64,000 bases of DNA from Actinobacillus lignieresii (GCF_900444945.1 NZ_UFRM01000001.1:1436501-1500500); one strand, 5' to 3'. Counted from the first letter of the stretch, positions 21,013 to 29,088 are shown. Notes: generated by a model not told the origin, from the letters alone. Translations and numbers: made by a program.

Positions 21013-22347
21013 TTAAATCAGAATATTTGCTAATGCAATACCCACACAACATGCGGTAATTACCCCGACTAAACCTGGCGCCATAAAGCTGTGGTTGAAG
21101 TAGTATTTACCGATTTTGGTTGTACCTGTCACGTCAAAGTTTACCGTTGCAATATCTGACGGATAGTTAGGAATAAAGAAGTACGCATAGGTTGCAGGCA
21201 TTAAACCGACTAATAACGGTGCCGGTAAACCGATGGCAATACCGACCGGTAATAACATTTTCGCCGTTACCGCTTGGCTGTTTACCACTACGGATACTGC
21301 AAATAATGCGAAGGCGAACGTCCAAGGCTGCGCTTTAATCATTTCGGTTACACCCGCTTTAAATGAAGGCATCGCATAACTGAAATAAGTATCGCTCATC
21401 CACGCAATACCGAAGATTGCGATAGTCGCCACCATACCGGATTTAAATACTACGCCGTTCGGTACTTTTTTCACATCGGTTTTGGTTAATACTAAGATTA
21501 AACCGCCGAAAGTCAGCATCACGATTTGAATGATTTTATCCATACCGGCCGTTTTGCCCGTATCCGCCATCACCGGTTTAATTGCCGGCACCATTGCGAT
21601 AATAACGATCGTTGCGATTGCCGCTAAGAATAGATAAACGGAATTTTTCGCACTTGCCGGTAATTGCTCGTCTAATGAAGTAGAACTGGTTTCTTCAATT
21701 TGTTTACGCAATACGGGGTCTTGCATACGACGTTGATATTCCGGATCATCCTCAAGCTCTTTACCGCGACGTAAACTATATAAACACATTGCAAGTACAC
21801 CAACAAATGTTGCAGACATGGTTACCGCTACGATATTTAAAAGTGTAACGCCTTCAAAGCCCGGTAATTTGGTAATTTCGGTTAAGTAATACGCCACTGC
21901 AGCTGAAAGCGGGCTACCGGTAATCCCTAATTGCGAAGCAACCGATGCCGCCGCCATCGGGCGTTCAGGACGAATTTTATTTTTTAACGCAATGTCACCG
22001 ATAATCGGCATAATTGAATATACCGAGTGACCGGTACCTAACATTAAAGTCATTACATAAGTTACGATAGGACCAAGTAGCGTGATGCGTTTCGGATTAC
22101 TACGTAAGATACGTTCCGCGATTTGTAACATAAATTTCAAACCGCCCGCCGCTTCAAGTACAGACGCACAAGTCACCACGGCTAAAATGACCAACATTAC
22201 GTCAATCGGTGCTTTTGAAAGCGGCATACCGAGGAAAAATACTTCCACAAATAAACCGATACCGGAAACAACCCCTAAACCGATACCGCCGTAACGGCTA
22301 CCCGCATAGAGGAATGCTAATAAAAGCAAAAATTCTGCATAAAGCAT
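21013..22347 (-). CDS. dcuB: Anaerobic C4-dicarboxylate transporter DcuB
   Basis: An inner-membrane fumarate/succinate antiporter that feeds fumarate respiration. The 444 residues have about 10-12 membrane segments. Residues GTGHSVYSIMPIIGD and KIRPERPMAAASVASQLGI match DcuB rather than DcuA, which has GTGN in the corresponding place. A charged cytoplasmic loop lies at about 195-230. The last segments include PNYPSDIATVNFDVTG. A monocistronic unit is likely; an FNR-like sequence lies about 80 bases upstream. It pairs logically with the window's hydrogenase-2, whose electrons usually end on fumarate. Confidence 0.93.
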   Translation of the reverse strand: MLYAEFLLLLAFLYAGSRYGGIGLGVVSGIGLFVEVFFLGMPLSKAPIDVMLVILAVVTCASVLEAAGGLKFMLQIAERILRSNPKRITLLGPIVTYVMTLMLGTGHSVYSIMPIIGDIALKNKIRPERPMAAASVASQLGITGSPLSAAVAYYLTEITKLPGFEGVTLLNIVAVTMSATFVGVLAMCLYSLRRGKELEDDPEYQRRMQDPVLRKQIEETSSTSLDEQLPASAKNSVYLFLAAIATIVIIAMVPAIKPVMADTGKTAGMDKIIQIVMLTFGGLILVLTKTDVKKVPNGVVFKSGMVATIAIFGIAWMSDTYFSYAMPSFKAGVTEMIKAQPWTFAFALFAVSVVVNSQAVTAKMLLPVGIAIGLPAPLLVGLMPATYAYFFIPNYPSDIATVNFDVTGTTKIGKYYFNHSFMAPGLVGVITACCVGIALANILI

Positions 22348-22422
22348 ATAAACTCCAAAAAATTAAAAATAACTAATCACTGTGCGCAAGTGTACTTGAG
22401 CGAGTGCCGTGATTCTTTGCAT

Positions 22423-22436
22423 TTGATCAAAAACAG
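22423..22436 (-). promoter_or_regulatory. Possible FNR site upstream of dcuB
   Basis: TTGAT, CAAA, AACAG matches the palindrome TTGAT-N4-ATCAA at 8 of 10 positions. I could not place a convincing -10 element at the expected distance toward dcuB, so this stays tentative. Confidence 0.35.
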
Positions 22437-22576
22437 ATTAACACTTTAGTAGTATTTTTTCAAAAATTAAAATATTCTGTTATTCCTATCAAAATATCGC
22501 TATAAATTGAGCAATGCTTACTTGACGAGCTCGAAAATGTTATTATTTAAACGATATATTTTTGCTCGGAGGAGCT

Positions 22577-22747
22577 ATGCTCGAAATTTATCTGCTTGCC
22601 ATCCCGTTTTGTTTTCTGATCGTCTTCTTTTCACAATTCTTTCGTCTTGGTTTGCTTAAAGCCGTATTGTTTAGCTTATTGATTGCCGTCACTTGGCCCG
22701 TTTCATTCGTCGTTCTTGGGTTTAACCGACTTTTTCGTTCTCGTTAA
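22577..22747 (+). CDS. Small hydrophobic protein resembling GhoT/OrtT membrane toxins
   Basis: A 56-residue protein starting at the ATG right after GGAGGAG (22568-22574). Two hydrophobic segments (about 3-20 and 26-47) end in a basic tail FNRLFRSR. The second segment contains TWPVSFVV preceded by a leucine-rich stretch. GhoT and OrtT from E. coli, both 57 residues as I recall them, end with a similar TWPMS motif and a terminal LFSLF. Those proteins depolarise the inner membrane; GhoT is controlled by the RNase antitoxin GhoS. No GhoS-like gene is next to this one. In E. coli, ghoST also lies in the dcuB-dcuRS neighbourhood. Homology is inferred from memory and needs a profile search; the membrane nature is directly visible. 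Confidence 0.6.
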   Translation: MLEIYLLAIPFCFLIVFFSQFFRLGLLKAVLFSLLIAVTWPVSFVVLGFNRLFRSR

Positions 22748-22829
22748 AGACCGCAATCAATACGTTTAGTCCGTCATCACTATACTCCTATAAATTTTTA
22801 TTCAATTATAAACAAAAAGCCTTGCATTT

Positions 22830-22868
22830 AATGAATAAAAATGCAAAATAAAAGAATTATTATTCACA
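22830..22868 (+). promoter_or_regulatory. Tandem ARG boxes (ArgR operator)
   Basis: Two 18-base sites match the ArgR consensus TGAAT-N4-ATTCA. Box 1 (22830-22847) has core TGAATAAAAATGCA, 9 of 10 fixed positions. Box 2 (22851-22868) has core AGAATTATTATTCA, also 9 of 10. They are separated by exactly 3 bases, the spacing used by ArgR hexamers at enteric arg operators. They lie about 50 bases upstream of the arcB promoter. Confidence 0.8.
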
Positions 22869-22893
22869 CATAAATTTAGATTGAATTAACGAC

Positions 22894-22922
22894 TTGATAG
22901 CAAACGTTTGCTTTGTTAGAAT
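22894..22922 (+). promoter_or_regulatory. Promoter of the arcB-arcC operon
   Basis: TTGATA (22894-22899), a 17-base spacer and TAGAAT (22917-22922) form a near-consensus sigma-70 promoter. Transcription would start near 22929, leaving a leader of about 270 bases before arcB. Confidence 0.75.
22899..22912. promoter_or_regulatory. PurR-type palindromic operator inside the promoter spacer
   Basis: AGCAAACGTTTGCT is a perfect 14-base palindrome and matches the core of the PurR operator (GCAAACGTTTGC). It fills the spacer between -35 and -10, an ideal position for repression. PurR and ArgR both regulate carbamoyl-phosphate synthetase in E. coli; here both sites would precede a carbamoyl-phosphate-consuming operon. 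Another LacI-family regulator could recognise the same palindrome. Confidence 0.65.
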
Positions 22923-22995
22923 TATGCGCCTACTTCTACGAGAAAGGTTAATGGCGACTCTCAAGTACCAACCCCATAAATTTTTAGGAGTAAAA

Positions 22996-23184
22996 ATGTT
23001 AAACCCTACCCTTTTTATGCCCGTAAAAGGCATAACGGATAAAATAGCGAATTCTTTCGCCGTATTTGTCCATTTCATTTCAAAGCATTCTCGTCTTGCA
23101 ATTCCACATTTTATATATCCACGATCTCGAATAAGTTGTTTCACTTATACAAGCGGTCAAATTTTTAAATCTTTTTACTTATAG
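22996..23184 (+). CDS. Possible leader ORF of the arcB transcript
   Basis: A 62-codon reading frame starting at an ATG with TAGGAG eight bases upstream (an in-frame ATG at 22951 with AAGG is also available). It ends 15 bases before arcB, overlapping the region just upstream of its ribosome-binding site. The peptide is rich in Phe, Ile, His and basic residues, with the C-terminal segment HFIYPRSRIS and an uptake word near the end (23149-23157), so at least that part is not shaped by protein function. It might be a sensing or attenuation leader, or simply untranslated leader. I do not recognise it as a known protein. Confidence 0.35.
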   Translation: MLNPTLFMPVKGITDKIANSFAVFVHFISKHSRLAIPHFIYPRSRISCFTYTSGQIFKSFYL

Positions 23185-23199
23185 AACAGGAGCAATATC

Positions 23200-24204
23200 A
23201 TGGCATTTAACCTTAAAAATAGACATTTACTCAGCCTTGTAAACCACACTGAACGTGAAATCAAATTCTTATTAGACTTATCCCGCGATCTAAAACGAGC
23301 GAAATATGCAGGAACCGAACAACAACGATTAAAAGGTAAAAACATTGCGTTAATTTTTGAGAAAACTTCAACCCGTACCCGTTGCGCTTTTGAAGTGGCG
23401 GCTTACGATCAAGGCGCACACGTAACTTATATTGACCCGACTTCATCACAAATCGGTCATAAAGAATCGATGAAAGACACCGCTCGCGTATTGGGCAGAA
23501 TGTACGATGCGATTGAATACCGCGGCTTTAAACAATCGGTGGTAAACGAATTGGCAGAATATGCCGGCGTACCGGTATTCAACGGTTTAACCGATGAATT
23601 CCACCCGACCCAAATGTTAGCCGACGTTCTCACTATGATCGAAAATTGTGAAAAACCGTTAAGCCAAATCAGTTATGTTTATATCGGTGACGCACGTAAC
23701 AACGTAGGTAACTCATTACTGTTAATCGGTGCGAAATTAGGAATGGACGTCCGTATTTGTGCGCCGCAAGCATTATTACCAGAAGACAGCCTTGTTGAAA
23801 TGTGCCAAAAATTCGCAGCGGAAAGCGGTGCAAGAATTACCGTAACCGACGATATCGATACCGCAGTAAAAGGGGTGGATTTCGTGCATACCGACGTTTG
23901 GGTATCTATGGGCGAGCCGCTTGAAACTTGGGGCGAACGTATCGATATGCTAATGCCGTATCAAGTTACGCCGGAACTCATGAAACGTACCGGTAATCCG
24001 AAAGTGAAATTTATGCACTGCTTACCGGCATTCCATAACAGCGAAACAAAAATCGGCAAACAAGTTGCGGAAAAATATCCGGCTTTAGCAAACGGTATCG
24101 AAGTAACCGAAGACGTATTCGAATCACCGGCAAACGTCGCTTTCGAACAAGCGGAAAACCGTATGCACACCATCAAAGCTGTCATGGTCGCGAGCTTAGC
24201 GTAA
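23200..24204 (+). CDS. arcB: Ornithine carbamoyltransferase
   Basis: Catalyses ornithine + carbamoyl phosphate = citrulline + phosphate in the cytoplasm. The 334 residues hold the carbamoyl-phosphate motif STRTR (near 55-59), the FHPTQMLAD segment with its catalytic histidine, the ornithine loop region VWVSMGE, and the active-site HCLP near 271-274. An AACAGGAG site precedes the ATG. Pairing with a carbamate kinase 21 bases downstream suggests the catabolic (ATP-generating) role, although the ARG boxes upstream mean the biosynthetic name argF could equally apply. No arginine deiminase or arginine/ornithine antiporter gene is adjacent. Confidence 0.94.
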   Translation: MAFNLKNRHLLSLVNHTEREIKFLLDLSRDLKRAKYAGTEQQRLKGKNIALIFEKTSTRTRCAFEVAAYDQGAHVTYIDPTSSQIGHKESMKDTARVLGRMYDAIEYRGFKQSVVNELAEYAGVPVFNGLTDEFHPTQMLADVLTMIENCEKPLSQISYVYIGDARNNVGNSLLLIGAKLGMDVRICAPQALLPEDSLVEMCQKFAAESGARITVTDDIDTAVKGVDFVHTDVWVSMGEPLETWGERIDMLMPYQVTPELMKRTGNPKVKFMHCLPAFHNSETKIGKQVAEKYPALANGIEVTEDVFESPANVAFEQAENRMHTIKAVMVASLA

Positions 24205-24225
24205 GAAGTAGAAAAAGGAACAAAC

Positions 24226-25173
24226 ATGAAAATCGTAGTAGCCTTAGGCGGTAACGCTTTATTAAAACGCGGTGAGCCGATGACCGCCCAAAACCAGTCG
24301 GCAAATATCAAAATCGCCGCAGAACAGTTAGCAAAAATCAAACCGAATAATGAATTAGTCATTTCACACGGTAACGGTCCTCAAGTCGGATTAAGCGCAT
24401 TACAACACGCCGCTTACCACGCGATTGATAACAAAATCGAGCCTTATCCGCTTGACGTGTTAGTTTCGCAAACCGTCGGTATGATTGGTTATATGTTACA
24501 ACAAGAACTGACCAATCTCGTGCCGGAACATCCGACGCAAACCTTAGTCACTCAAGTGATTGTTGATGCGAAAGATCCGGCTTTTGCCAAACCGAGCAAA
24601 CCGATCGGACAGGTTTACTCAAAAGAAGAAGCGGAAAAACTCGCCGCTGAAAAAGGTTGGACGGTAATGGCGGACGGTCAATACTACCGCCGAGCGGTGC
24701 CAAGCCCGAAACCGCAATCGGTTACCGGTATTGAAGCGGTCAAAGCGTTATTGGCACAAGATCAAATCGTGATTTGCGGCGGCGGCGGCGGCGTGCCGAG
24801 TATTCGTGACGAACAAGGTAAATTACAAGGCGTTGAAGCGGTTGTGGATAAAGACCTTGCCACTGCGGTAATTTCACAACAACTGGATGCGGATTTATTT
24901 ATTATCGCAACCGATGTCAAAGCGGCATGCGTAAACTTCAACAAACCGGAGCAACTACAAATTGCCAAAGCTAATCCGGCGGAATTGGAAAAACTGGCGG
25001 ACGAATTTGCACCGGGTTCAATGGGACCAAAAGTACAAGCTGTGATTAACTTTGTTAAAGCAACCGGTAAAGATGCTGCAATCGGCTCACTTTCCGATAT
25101 TCAAGATATTGTAGCCGGTAAAGCGGGAACTCGTGTTACCAACAGTATTTCCGGTATCGAGTTTTATAAGTAA
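24226..25173 (+). CDS. arcC: Carbamate kinase
   Basis: Transfers phosphate from carbamoyl phosphate to ADP, yielding ATP, ammonia and CO2. The 315 residues match the family, with [12 protein letters not shown] at the N terminus, [10 protein letters not shown] near 48-57, the [11 protein letters not shown] loop near 183-193, [13 protein letters not shown], and a C-terminal [15 protein letters not shown]. It is almost certainly cotranscribed with arcB (21-base gap with an AAGGAAC site). A hairpin and T run follow 42 bases downstream. Confidence 0.95.
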   Translation: MKIVVALGGNALLKRGEPMTAQNQSANIKIAAEQLAKIKPNNELVISHGNGPQVGLSALQHAAYHAIDNKIEPYPLDVLVSQTVGMIGYMLQQELTNLVPEHPTQTLVTQVIVDAKDPAFAKPSKPIGQVYSKEEAEKLAAEKGWTVMADGQYYRRAVPSPKPQSVTGIEAVKALLAQDQIVICGGGGGVPSIRDEQGKLQGVEAVVDKDLATAVISQQLDADLFIIATDVKAACVNFNKPEQLQIAKANPAELEKLADEFAPGSMGPKVQAVINFVKATGKDAAIGSLSDIQDIVAGKAGTRVTNSISGIEFYK

Positions 25174-25214
25174 GCAAAAACAAGCGGTCGGATTTTACTA
25201 AAATCTGCAATATC

Positions 25215-25243
25215 AAGGGGGCGTACCGAGTACGTCCCTTTTT
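25215..25243 (+). terminator. Terminator of the arcBC operon
   Basis: AAGGGGGCGTAC pairs with GTACGTCCCTT (one bulged or mismatched position) around a short loop, followed by five T. Confidence 0.7.
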
Positions 25244-25362
25244 CATGCAATTGATTAGTTATTGGGAATATTCGTACCATCGTTTTCTGTGAAGTTCCGT
25301 GTCTTCCGTGAATAAAATTCTATTTGCAAAAAATCGAACAAATTTAACCGCTTGTTACATAA

Positions 25363-25373
25363 AAAAGCCCCTA
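25363..25373. repeat. Left arm of a terminator split by the IS element
   Basis: AAAAGCCCCTA at 25363-25373 is the exact inverse complement of TAGGGGCTTTT at 26809-26819 on the far side of the insertion sequence. Without the IS the two would be about 14 bases apart and form an 11-base-stem bidirectional terminator between arcC and the convergent PTS gene. Confidence 0.6.
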
Positions 25374-25404
25374 CTTTGATCTGACCCCAAAAAGTTAGAC
25401 TGTT

Positions 25405-26246
25405 TTAATTTAAGGACTGAATTCTGTATTGTACAGGGCTCAGTCCTTTTAATTTCACTTGAATACGCTCATTGTTGTAATAATGAATGTACTCGTGAAT
25501 CACTTTCTCAAGTTGTTCGAAAGTGTCAAATCGCTTACCAAAGTAACATTCCGTTTTCAATCGCCCAAAAAAACTTTCCATTGCCCCATTATCCAAACAA
25601 TTCCCTTTTCTCGACATACTTTGTTTAATATGATGTTTTCTCAGCATTTCTTGATAGTCTGCCATCTGGTATTGCCAGCCTTGGTCGGAATGTAAAATCG
25701 GTTTAGCGTTCTTAGGCAGTTTTGCGACCGCTTGCTTTAGCATCCGCATCACTTGCTCAAAGTTCGGACTTCTTGCTAAATCATAAGCAAGAATTTCACT
25801 ATTAAATAAGTCTTTAATGGGGGATAAATAGAGCTTGCCTTCCGCACATTTAAACTCAGTGATATCCGTTACGAGCTTTTCATTTGGCGAGTCTGCGTGA
25901 AAATCCTGTTGCAATACATTCTCGGCAATTTTACCCACTTCACCTTGATAAGAACGATATTTCCTCTGCTTACATTTCCCTTTTAAATCAAGCTGTTGCA
26001 TTATCCTTTGAATACGCTTATGGTTAATCGCACCAAAAAAATCACGTAACTTTAACGTAATACGACGATAGCCATAATTGCCATCATTATCCTAATAAAT
26101 CTCAATCACTTTCTGCCTCATCACTGCATTTTTATCGATTTTAGGCGGTAAGTGATAAAAGAACGTACTACGTTTTAAACCCGTCAAAGGGAGGAGGATT
26201 TCTAAGGGAAAATCCACTCGCAACGTTTTTACGATGGCTGCTTTTG
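25405..26246 (-). pseudogene. Transposase OrfB of the IS3-family element, interrupted by a stop codon
   Basis: The catalytic integrase-core protein. The intact-frame part from 26001 downward gives 198 residues with the first Asp in LVTDITEFKC, the second in ILHSDQGWQYQM, and the Glu in NGAMESFFGRLK, plus IHEYIHYYNNERIQ at the end. The same frame continues upstream to about 26246 (segments LTGLKRSTFFYHLPPK and DGNYGYRRIT), but codon TAG at 26094-26092 interrupts it where a Gln codon (CAG) would be expected. Normal expression would require a -1 shift from OrfA near the A-rich site at about 26241-26246. As it stands, no full-length transposase can form. Confidence 0.85.
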
Positions 26247-26738
26247 CCGCATTTTTTGTTGGTTGAACTCCCGCAGCTTTTTTAGGTAAGCTACCTCCGC
26301 TTCCAGCTCTAAAATACGATAACGTAAGCGTTCTTCTTCAGTTTTAGGTGGAGGAGGCATTTTCGGGTATTTCGGTTTCATTGTCGGACGACCTTTTGGT
26401 TTGGGTAATAAGCCGTTTATACCTTGTTCTTCAAAGATGTGCAACCATTGGCTAATCGAACCTGAATTAGCAATACCAAAATGAAGGGAGGCGCTTTCCG
26501 CAGAAAATTGCCCTTTTTTGACCGCTTGTATGACGGTTAATTTGAATTCGGGGGAATATTTTTGCTTCTTACCCATCACCGCTAGTCCATTGATTCCGTT
26601 GTGATTAAATTGAGCAATCCACCGAGTTAAGGTTTTCTTGGATAATTGAAAATGTCGTTGAGTGAATAAACGTTTTTTATCATTTTGGAGATAAAACTCG
26701 ATGACTTGTTGTTTGAATAGCGAGTTATATTTAGTCAT
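26229..26738 (-). CDS. OrfA of the IS3-family element (helix-turn-helix protein)
   Basis: A 169-residue DNA-binding protein with two helix-turn-helix-like units, one at about 10-50 (KQQVIEFYLQNDKK, LSKKTLTRWIAQF) and one at about 62-105 (FKLTVIQAVKKGQF, SGSISQWLHIFEEQG). A Pro-rich linker and a leucine-zipper-like helix (EERLRYRILELEAEVAYLKKL) follow near the C terminus. This is the usual OrfA layout of IS150-group elements. It appears intact, but its partner OrfB is broken. It is transcribed inward from the IS right end, away from the PTS gene. Confidence 0.85.
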   Translation of the reverse strand: MTKYNSLFKQQVIEFYLQNDKKRLFTQRHFQLSKKTLTRWIAQFNHNGINGLAVMGKKQKYSPEFKLTVIQAVKKGQFSAESASLHFGIANSGSISQWLHIFEEQGINGLLPKPKGRPTMKPKYPKMPPPPKTEEERLRYRILELEAEVAYLKKLREFNQQKMRQKQPS

Positions 26739-26836
26739 AAAAAAATCTGCACCTTAATCCGTTGGAGGTTTAGTCCAACTTTTGGGGGGCAGATCAAACC
26801 GCAAGATTTAGGGGCTTTTACTATATTCATCACTAA

Positions 26837-28255
26837 TTATTTAGCTTGCGCTTTTTTCACCCATATCGCTGAGATTGAGAACGCAACGATAAATGAAATC
26901 GCCATACCTACCGAGTACATCGCAAGGCTGTCCGGCTTAATTGAAGGCACGCCTAAGAAGCCTGCCGCACCTAATGCGATTGCTTTTACGTTAAAGAATG
27001 CGATAAACGCAGAAGCTAAGCCAGATCCTGCCATCGCAGCGATAAATGCTTGGCGGTAACGTAAGTTTACACCGAACATTGCCGGTTCTGTAATACCTAA
27101 TAATGCCGAGATACCGGACGGCACGGCTAAACCGCGTACTTTCGCATCTTTCATTGCGAACGCTACCCCTAAACACGCCGCACCTTGTGCGATGTTAGAC
27201 ATTGCAGCAATTGGGAAGATAAATGTACCGCCGGTATTCGCCATTTCCGCTAATAATTGCGTTTCTACCGCAATAAAGGTTTGGTGCATACCGGTGATTA
27301 CGATTGGTGCGTAAAAAGTACCGAAGATTGCCCCGCCGATAAAGCCTAAGCTGTCATATAACCAAGTTAAACCCGCTGAAATCGCCGAACCCGCTTCACG
27401 ACCGAACGGACCGATTACGGTAAACGCCAAGAAACCGGCGATAAATAACGACATCATAGGGGTAACTAAGTTATCCAAATAAGAAGGCACAAATTTACGG
27501 AAACCTTTTTCAAGCGTTGCCAATACCCACGCCGAAACGATAGTCGGGATAACCGTACCTTGATAGCCCACTTTTTCGATTTCTAAGCCAAGTACGTTCC
27601 AGTATTTGATATTGCCTTCCATTAAGGTTTTTGCGTAGTTCCAACCGTCCGCTAATGCAGGGTGAACTAACAGCATACCGAGCGCCGCACCTAGGAACGG
27701 GTTACCGCCGAATTTACGCGTTGCGGAGAAACCGAGTAACACCGGTAAGAAGACAAACGGTGCGTTTGCAATCGTATTGATAAAATCAATCAGATCCGCA
27801 AATTGCGGATATTTACTTGCAACCGACTCACCTTCCCAGAAGAAACCGACCGAAGTCAGCATCGAGTGGATACCCATCAGCAAACCGCCTGCCACGATAG
27901 CAGGAATGATCGGCACGAAAATATCCGCTAAGCCTTTCACTAAACGTTGTAATAAGGGTTGGTTTGCCGCACCTGCCGCCGCCACTTCGGAAGTGCTCAT
28001 ATCGCCGATACCCATTTGTTTTTGCATTTCGGCGTGTACTTTATTTACCGTACCGGAACCGAAAATAATTTGGTATTGACCGCTGGTTGAGAATTGACCT
28101 TTAACGCCTTCGATATTCTCAATCGCTTGTTTATCCACTTTTGCCTCGTCCGCAAGCGTTAAACGCAAACGTGTCGCACAGTGCGCAAGCGTGGTAATGT
28201 TTTCTTTGCCACCGAGCTTAGCAATCGTTTGCTCGGCAATTTTAGGGAAGTTCAT
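26837..28255 (-). CDS. PTS permease EIIBC, sucrose/trehalose family (ScrA-like)
   Basis: A membrane phosphotransferase that imports and phosphorylates a disaccharide. The 472 residues are organised as an EIIB domain (1-85) with the phosphorylated cysteine in LAHCATRLRL (near Cys27), then an EIIC domain of about ten membrane segments. Hallmarks are IEGVKGQF, FVPIIPAIVAGGLLMG, FGGNPFLGAALG, GYQGTVIPT and LLGITEPAMFGVNLRYR. Overall it resembles sucrose ScrA proteins more than TreB. There is no EIIA domain, so it should use the EIIA-Glc (crr) encoded 5 kb away. No invertase, fructokinase or repressor gene is adjacent. Tandem LacI-type operators and a CRP site precede it. Confidence 0.85.
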   Translation of the reverse strand: MNFPKIAEQTIAKLGGKENITTLAHCATRLRLTLADEAKVDKQAIENIEGVKGQFSTSGQYQIIFGSGTVNKVHAEMQKQMGIGDMSTSEVAAAGAANQPLLQRLVKGLADIFVPIIPAIVAGGLLMGIHSMLTSVGFFWEGESVASKYPQFADLIDFINTIANAPFVFLPVLLGFSATRKFGGNPFLGAALGMLLVHPALADGWNYAKTLMEGNIKYWNVLGLEIEKVGYQGTVIPTIVSAWVLATLEKGFRKFVPSYLDNLVTPMMSLFIAGFLAFTVIGPFGREAGSAISAGLTWLYDSLGFIGGAIFGTFYAPIVITGMHQTFIAVETQLLAEMANTGGTFIFPIAAMSNIAQGAACLGVAFAMKDAKVRGLAVPSGISALLGITEPAMFGVNLRYRQAFIAAMAGSGLASAFIAFFNVKAIALGAAGFLGVPSIKPDSLAMYSVGMAISFIVAFSISAIWVKKAQAK

Positions 28256-28302
28256 AGTTTGCCACCTATTTTTATATAAAAAATTAAATGCACTTATTCT
28301 AA

Positions 28303-28316
28303 CTAAAACGGTTTAG
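28303..28316. promoter_or_regulatory. LacI-family operator 1 for the PTS gene
   Basis: CTAAAACGGTTTAG, a near-perfect palindrome, 48 bases upstream of the PTS start codon. Its centre is 32 bases, about three helix turns, from operator 2. Confidence 0.65.
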
Positions 28317-28334
28317 CTAAAACAGAAAATTTTG

Positions 28335-28348
28335 CTAAAACGTTTTAG
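28335..28348. promoter_or_regulatory. LacI-family operator 2 for the PTS gene
   Basis: CTAAAACGTTTTAG is a perfect 14-base palindrome with the central CG typical of LacI/GalR-family sites. Together with operator 1 it suggests a ScrR-like repressor encoded elsewhere. Confidence 0.7.
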
Positions 28349-28351
28349 TTT

Positions 28352-28367
28352 TGTCGATTAGATCACA
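28352..28367. promoter_or_regulatory. CRP-cAMP site for the PTS gene
   Basis: Read on the minus strand, TGTGA-N6-CGACA matches TGTGA-N6-TCACA at 8 of 10 positions. It lies directly upstream of the two operators, as expected for a catabolite-activated sugar transporter. Confidence 0.6.
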
Positions 28368-28443
28368 ATTTTAGTAAATTCAGCCCTTTGCATAGTATAA
28401 AATACATACAGAAAATAATGAATTAAGTAAAAAGTAAAATCAG

Positions 28444-29088
28444 TTAGACAATTAATTTATCCGTTAAAACTTTTCCGTTTTCAATCGTCAAAATACGATC
28501 AAATAACGATTTACTTTCTTCAAATTGGTGAGTGACCATCAATAAGGTTAAATTTTGTTGTCGGCAAATCTTTGCCACTAACTCTTGCAGTTCGTTTCTA
28601 CGTTTTGGATCCAGTGCCGAAAACGGCTCGTCGAGCAGTAAAATCGGTTGCTTGCGTAATAAGGTTCTTGCCAATGCCACCCGCTGTTTTTGTCCGCCGG
28701 AAAGCTGATCCGCTCGTCTATTCAGTAAATCGGCAATCCCCATCTGTTCGGCAATTTGTCGAACCTGTGTTTTTTGATCCTTATTAAGTTTTAAACTCGG
28801 AATTAACGCCAATCCGATATTCTGCTCGACAGTTAAATGCGGAAACACGTTATTATCCTGAAACAACATTGATACCGGGCGTTCCGCCACTTCCGTTGCG
28901 GTATGGTTGCAAGCATTCAGCCAAATTTGACCACTTGTCGGTATTTCAAATCCGGCAATCAAATTTAATAAAGTGCTTTTGCCCGCACCGCTTTCCCCGA
29001 CAATCGCCACACGTTGTCCTTGCGGCACTTCTAATACAAAGTGCATCGGAGTTTGTTCATAATCAAAACGAACATTCAAGCGAATCAT
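28444..29088 (-). CDS. thiQ: Thiamine ABC transporter ATP-binding protein
   Basis: The ATPase of the ThiBPQ uptake system for thiamine and its phosphates, on the cytoplasmic side of the inner membrane. The true start is 29088 ([12 protein letters not shown]), whose ATG overlaps the thiP stop as ATGA, implying translational coupling; the frame is open 83 codons earlier but only as a shadow of thiP. The 214 residues include Walker [10 protein letters not shown], the Q-loop MLFQDNN, signature [14 protein letters not shown] and Walker [12 protein letters not shown]. Confidence 0.92.
   Translation of the reverse strand: MIRLNVRFDYEQTPMHFVLEVPQGQRVAIVGESGAGKSTLLNLIAGFEIPTSGQIWLNACNHTATEVAERPVSMLFQDNNVFPHLTVEQNIGLALIPSLKLNKDQKTQVRQIAEQMGIADLLNRRADQLSGGQKQRVALARTLLRKQPILLLDEPFSALDPKRRNELQELVAKICRQQNLTLLMVTHQFEESKSLFDRILTIENGKVLTDKLIV

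Larger units (their letters stand above)
25377..26796 (-). mobile_element. IS3-family insertion sequence, IS150-like, defective
   Basis: About 1420 bases bounded by imperfect terminal inverted repeats of roughly 24 bases. The left end reads TGATCTGACCCCAAAAAG and the inverted right end TGATCTGCCCCCCAAAAG; both continue similarly. Two overlapping minus-strand frames encode a helix-turn-helix OrfA and a DDE-type OrfB in the -1 frame, the IS3 arrangement. OrfB has an in-frame TAG. I find no target-site duplication next to the ends, so the insertion is old, or its flanks have changed. Its target was a terminator loop between arcC and the PTS gene. Confidence 0.88.

Noticed and set aside
22381..22420. 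CRP site upstream of dcuB
   Set aside because: GTG- and GTGA-like fragments occur, but no pairing with correct six-base spacing was found.
22860..23144. Minus-strand frame overlapping the arcB leader
   Set aside because: It runs against a well-formed promoter, ends at the ARG boxes, and has no recognisable start signal or family; the plus-strand regulatory reading explains the region better.
25373..26800. Target-site duplication of the insertion sequence
   Set aside because: Three- and four-base flanks next to either choice of IS end (for example CTT/AAC or CTAC/CCGC) do not match, so none is claimed.
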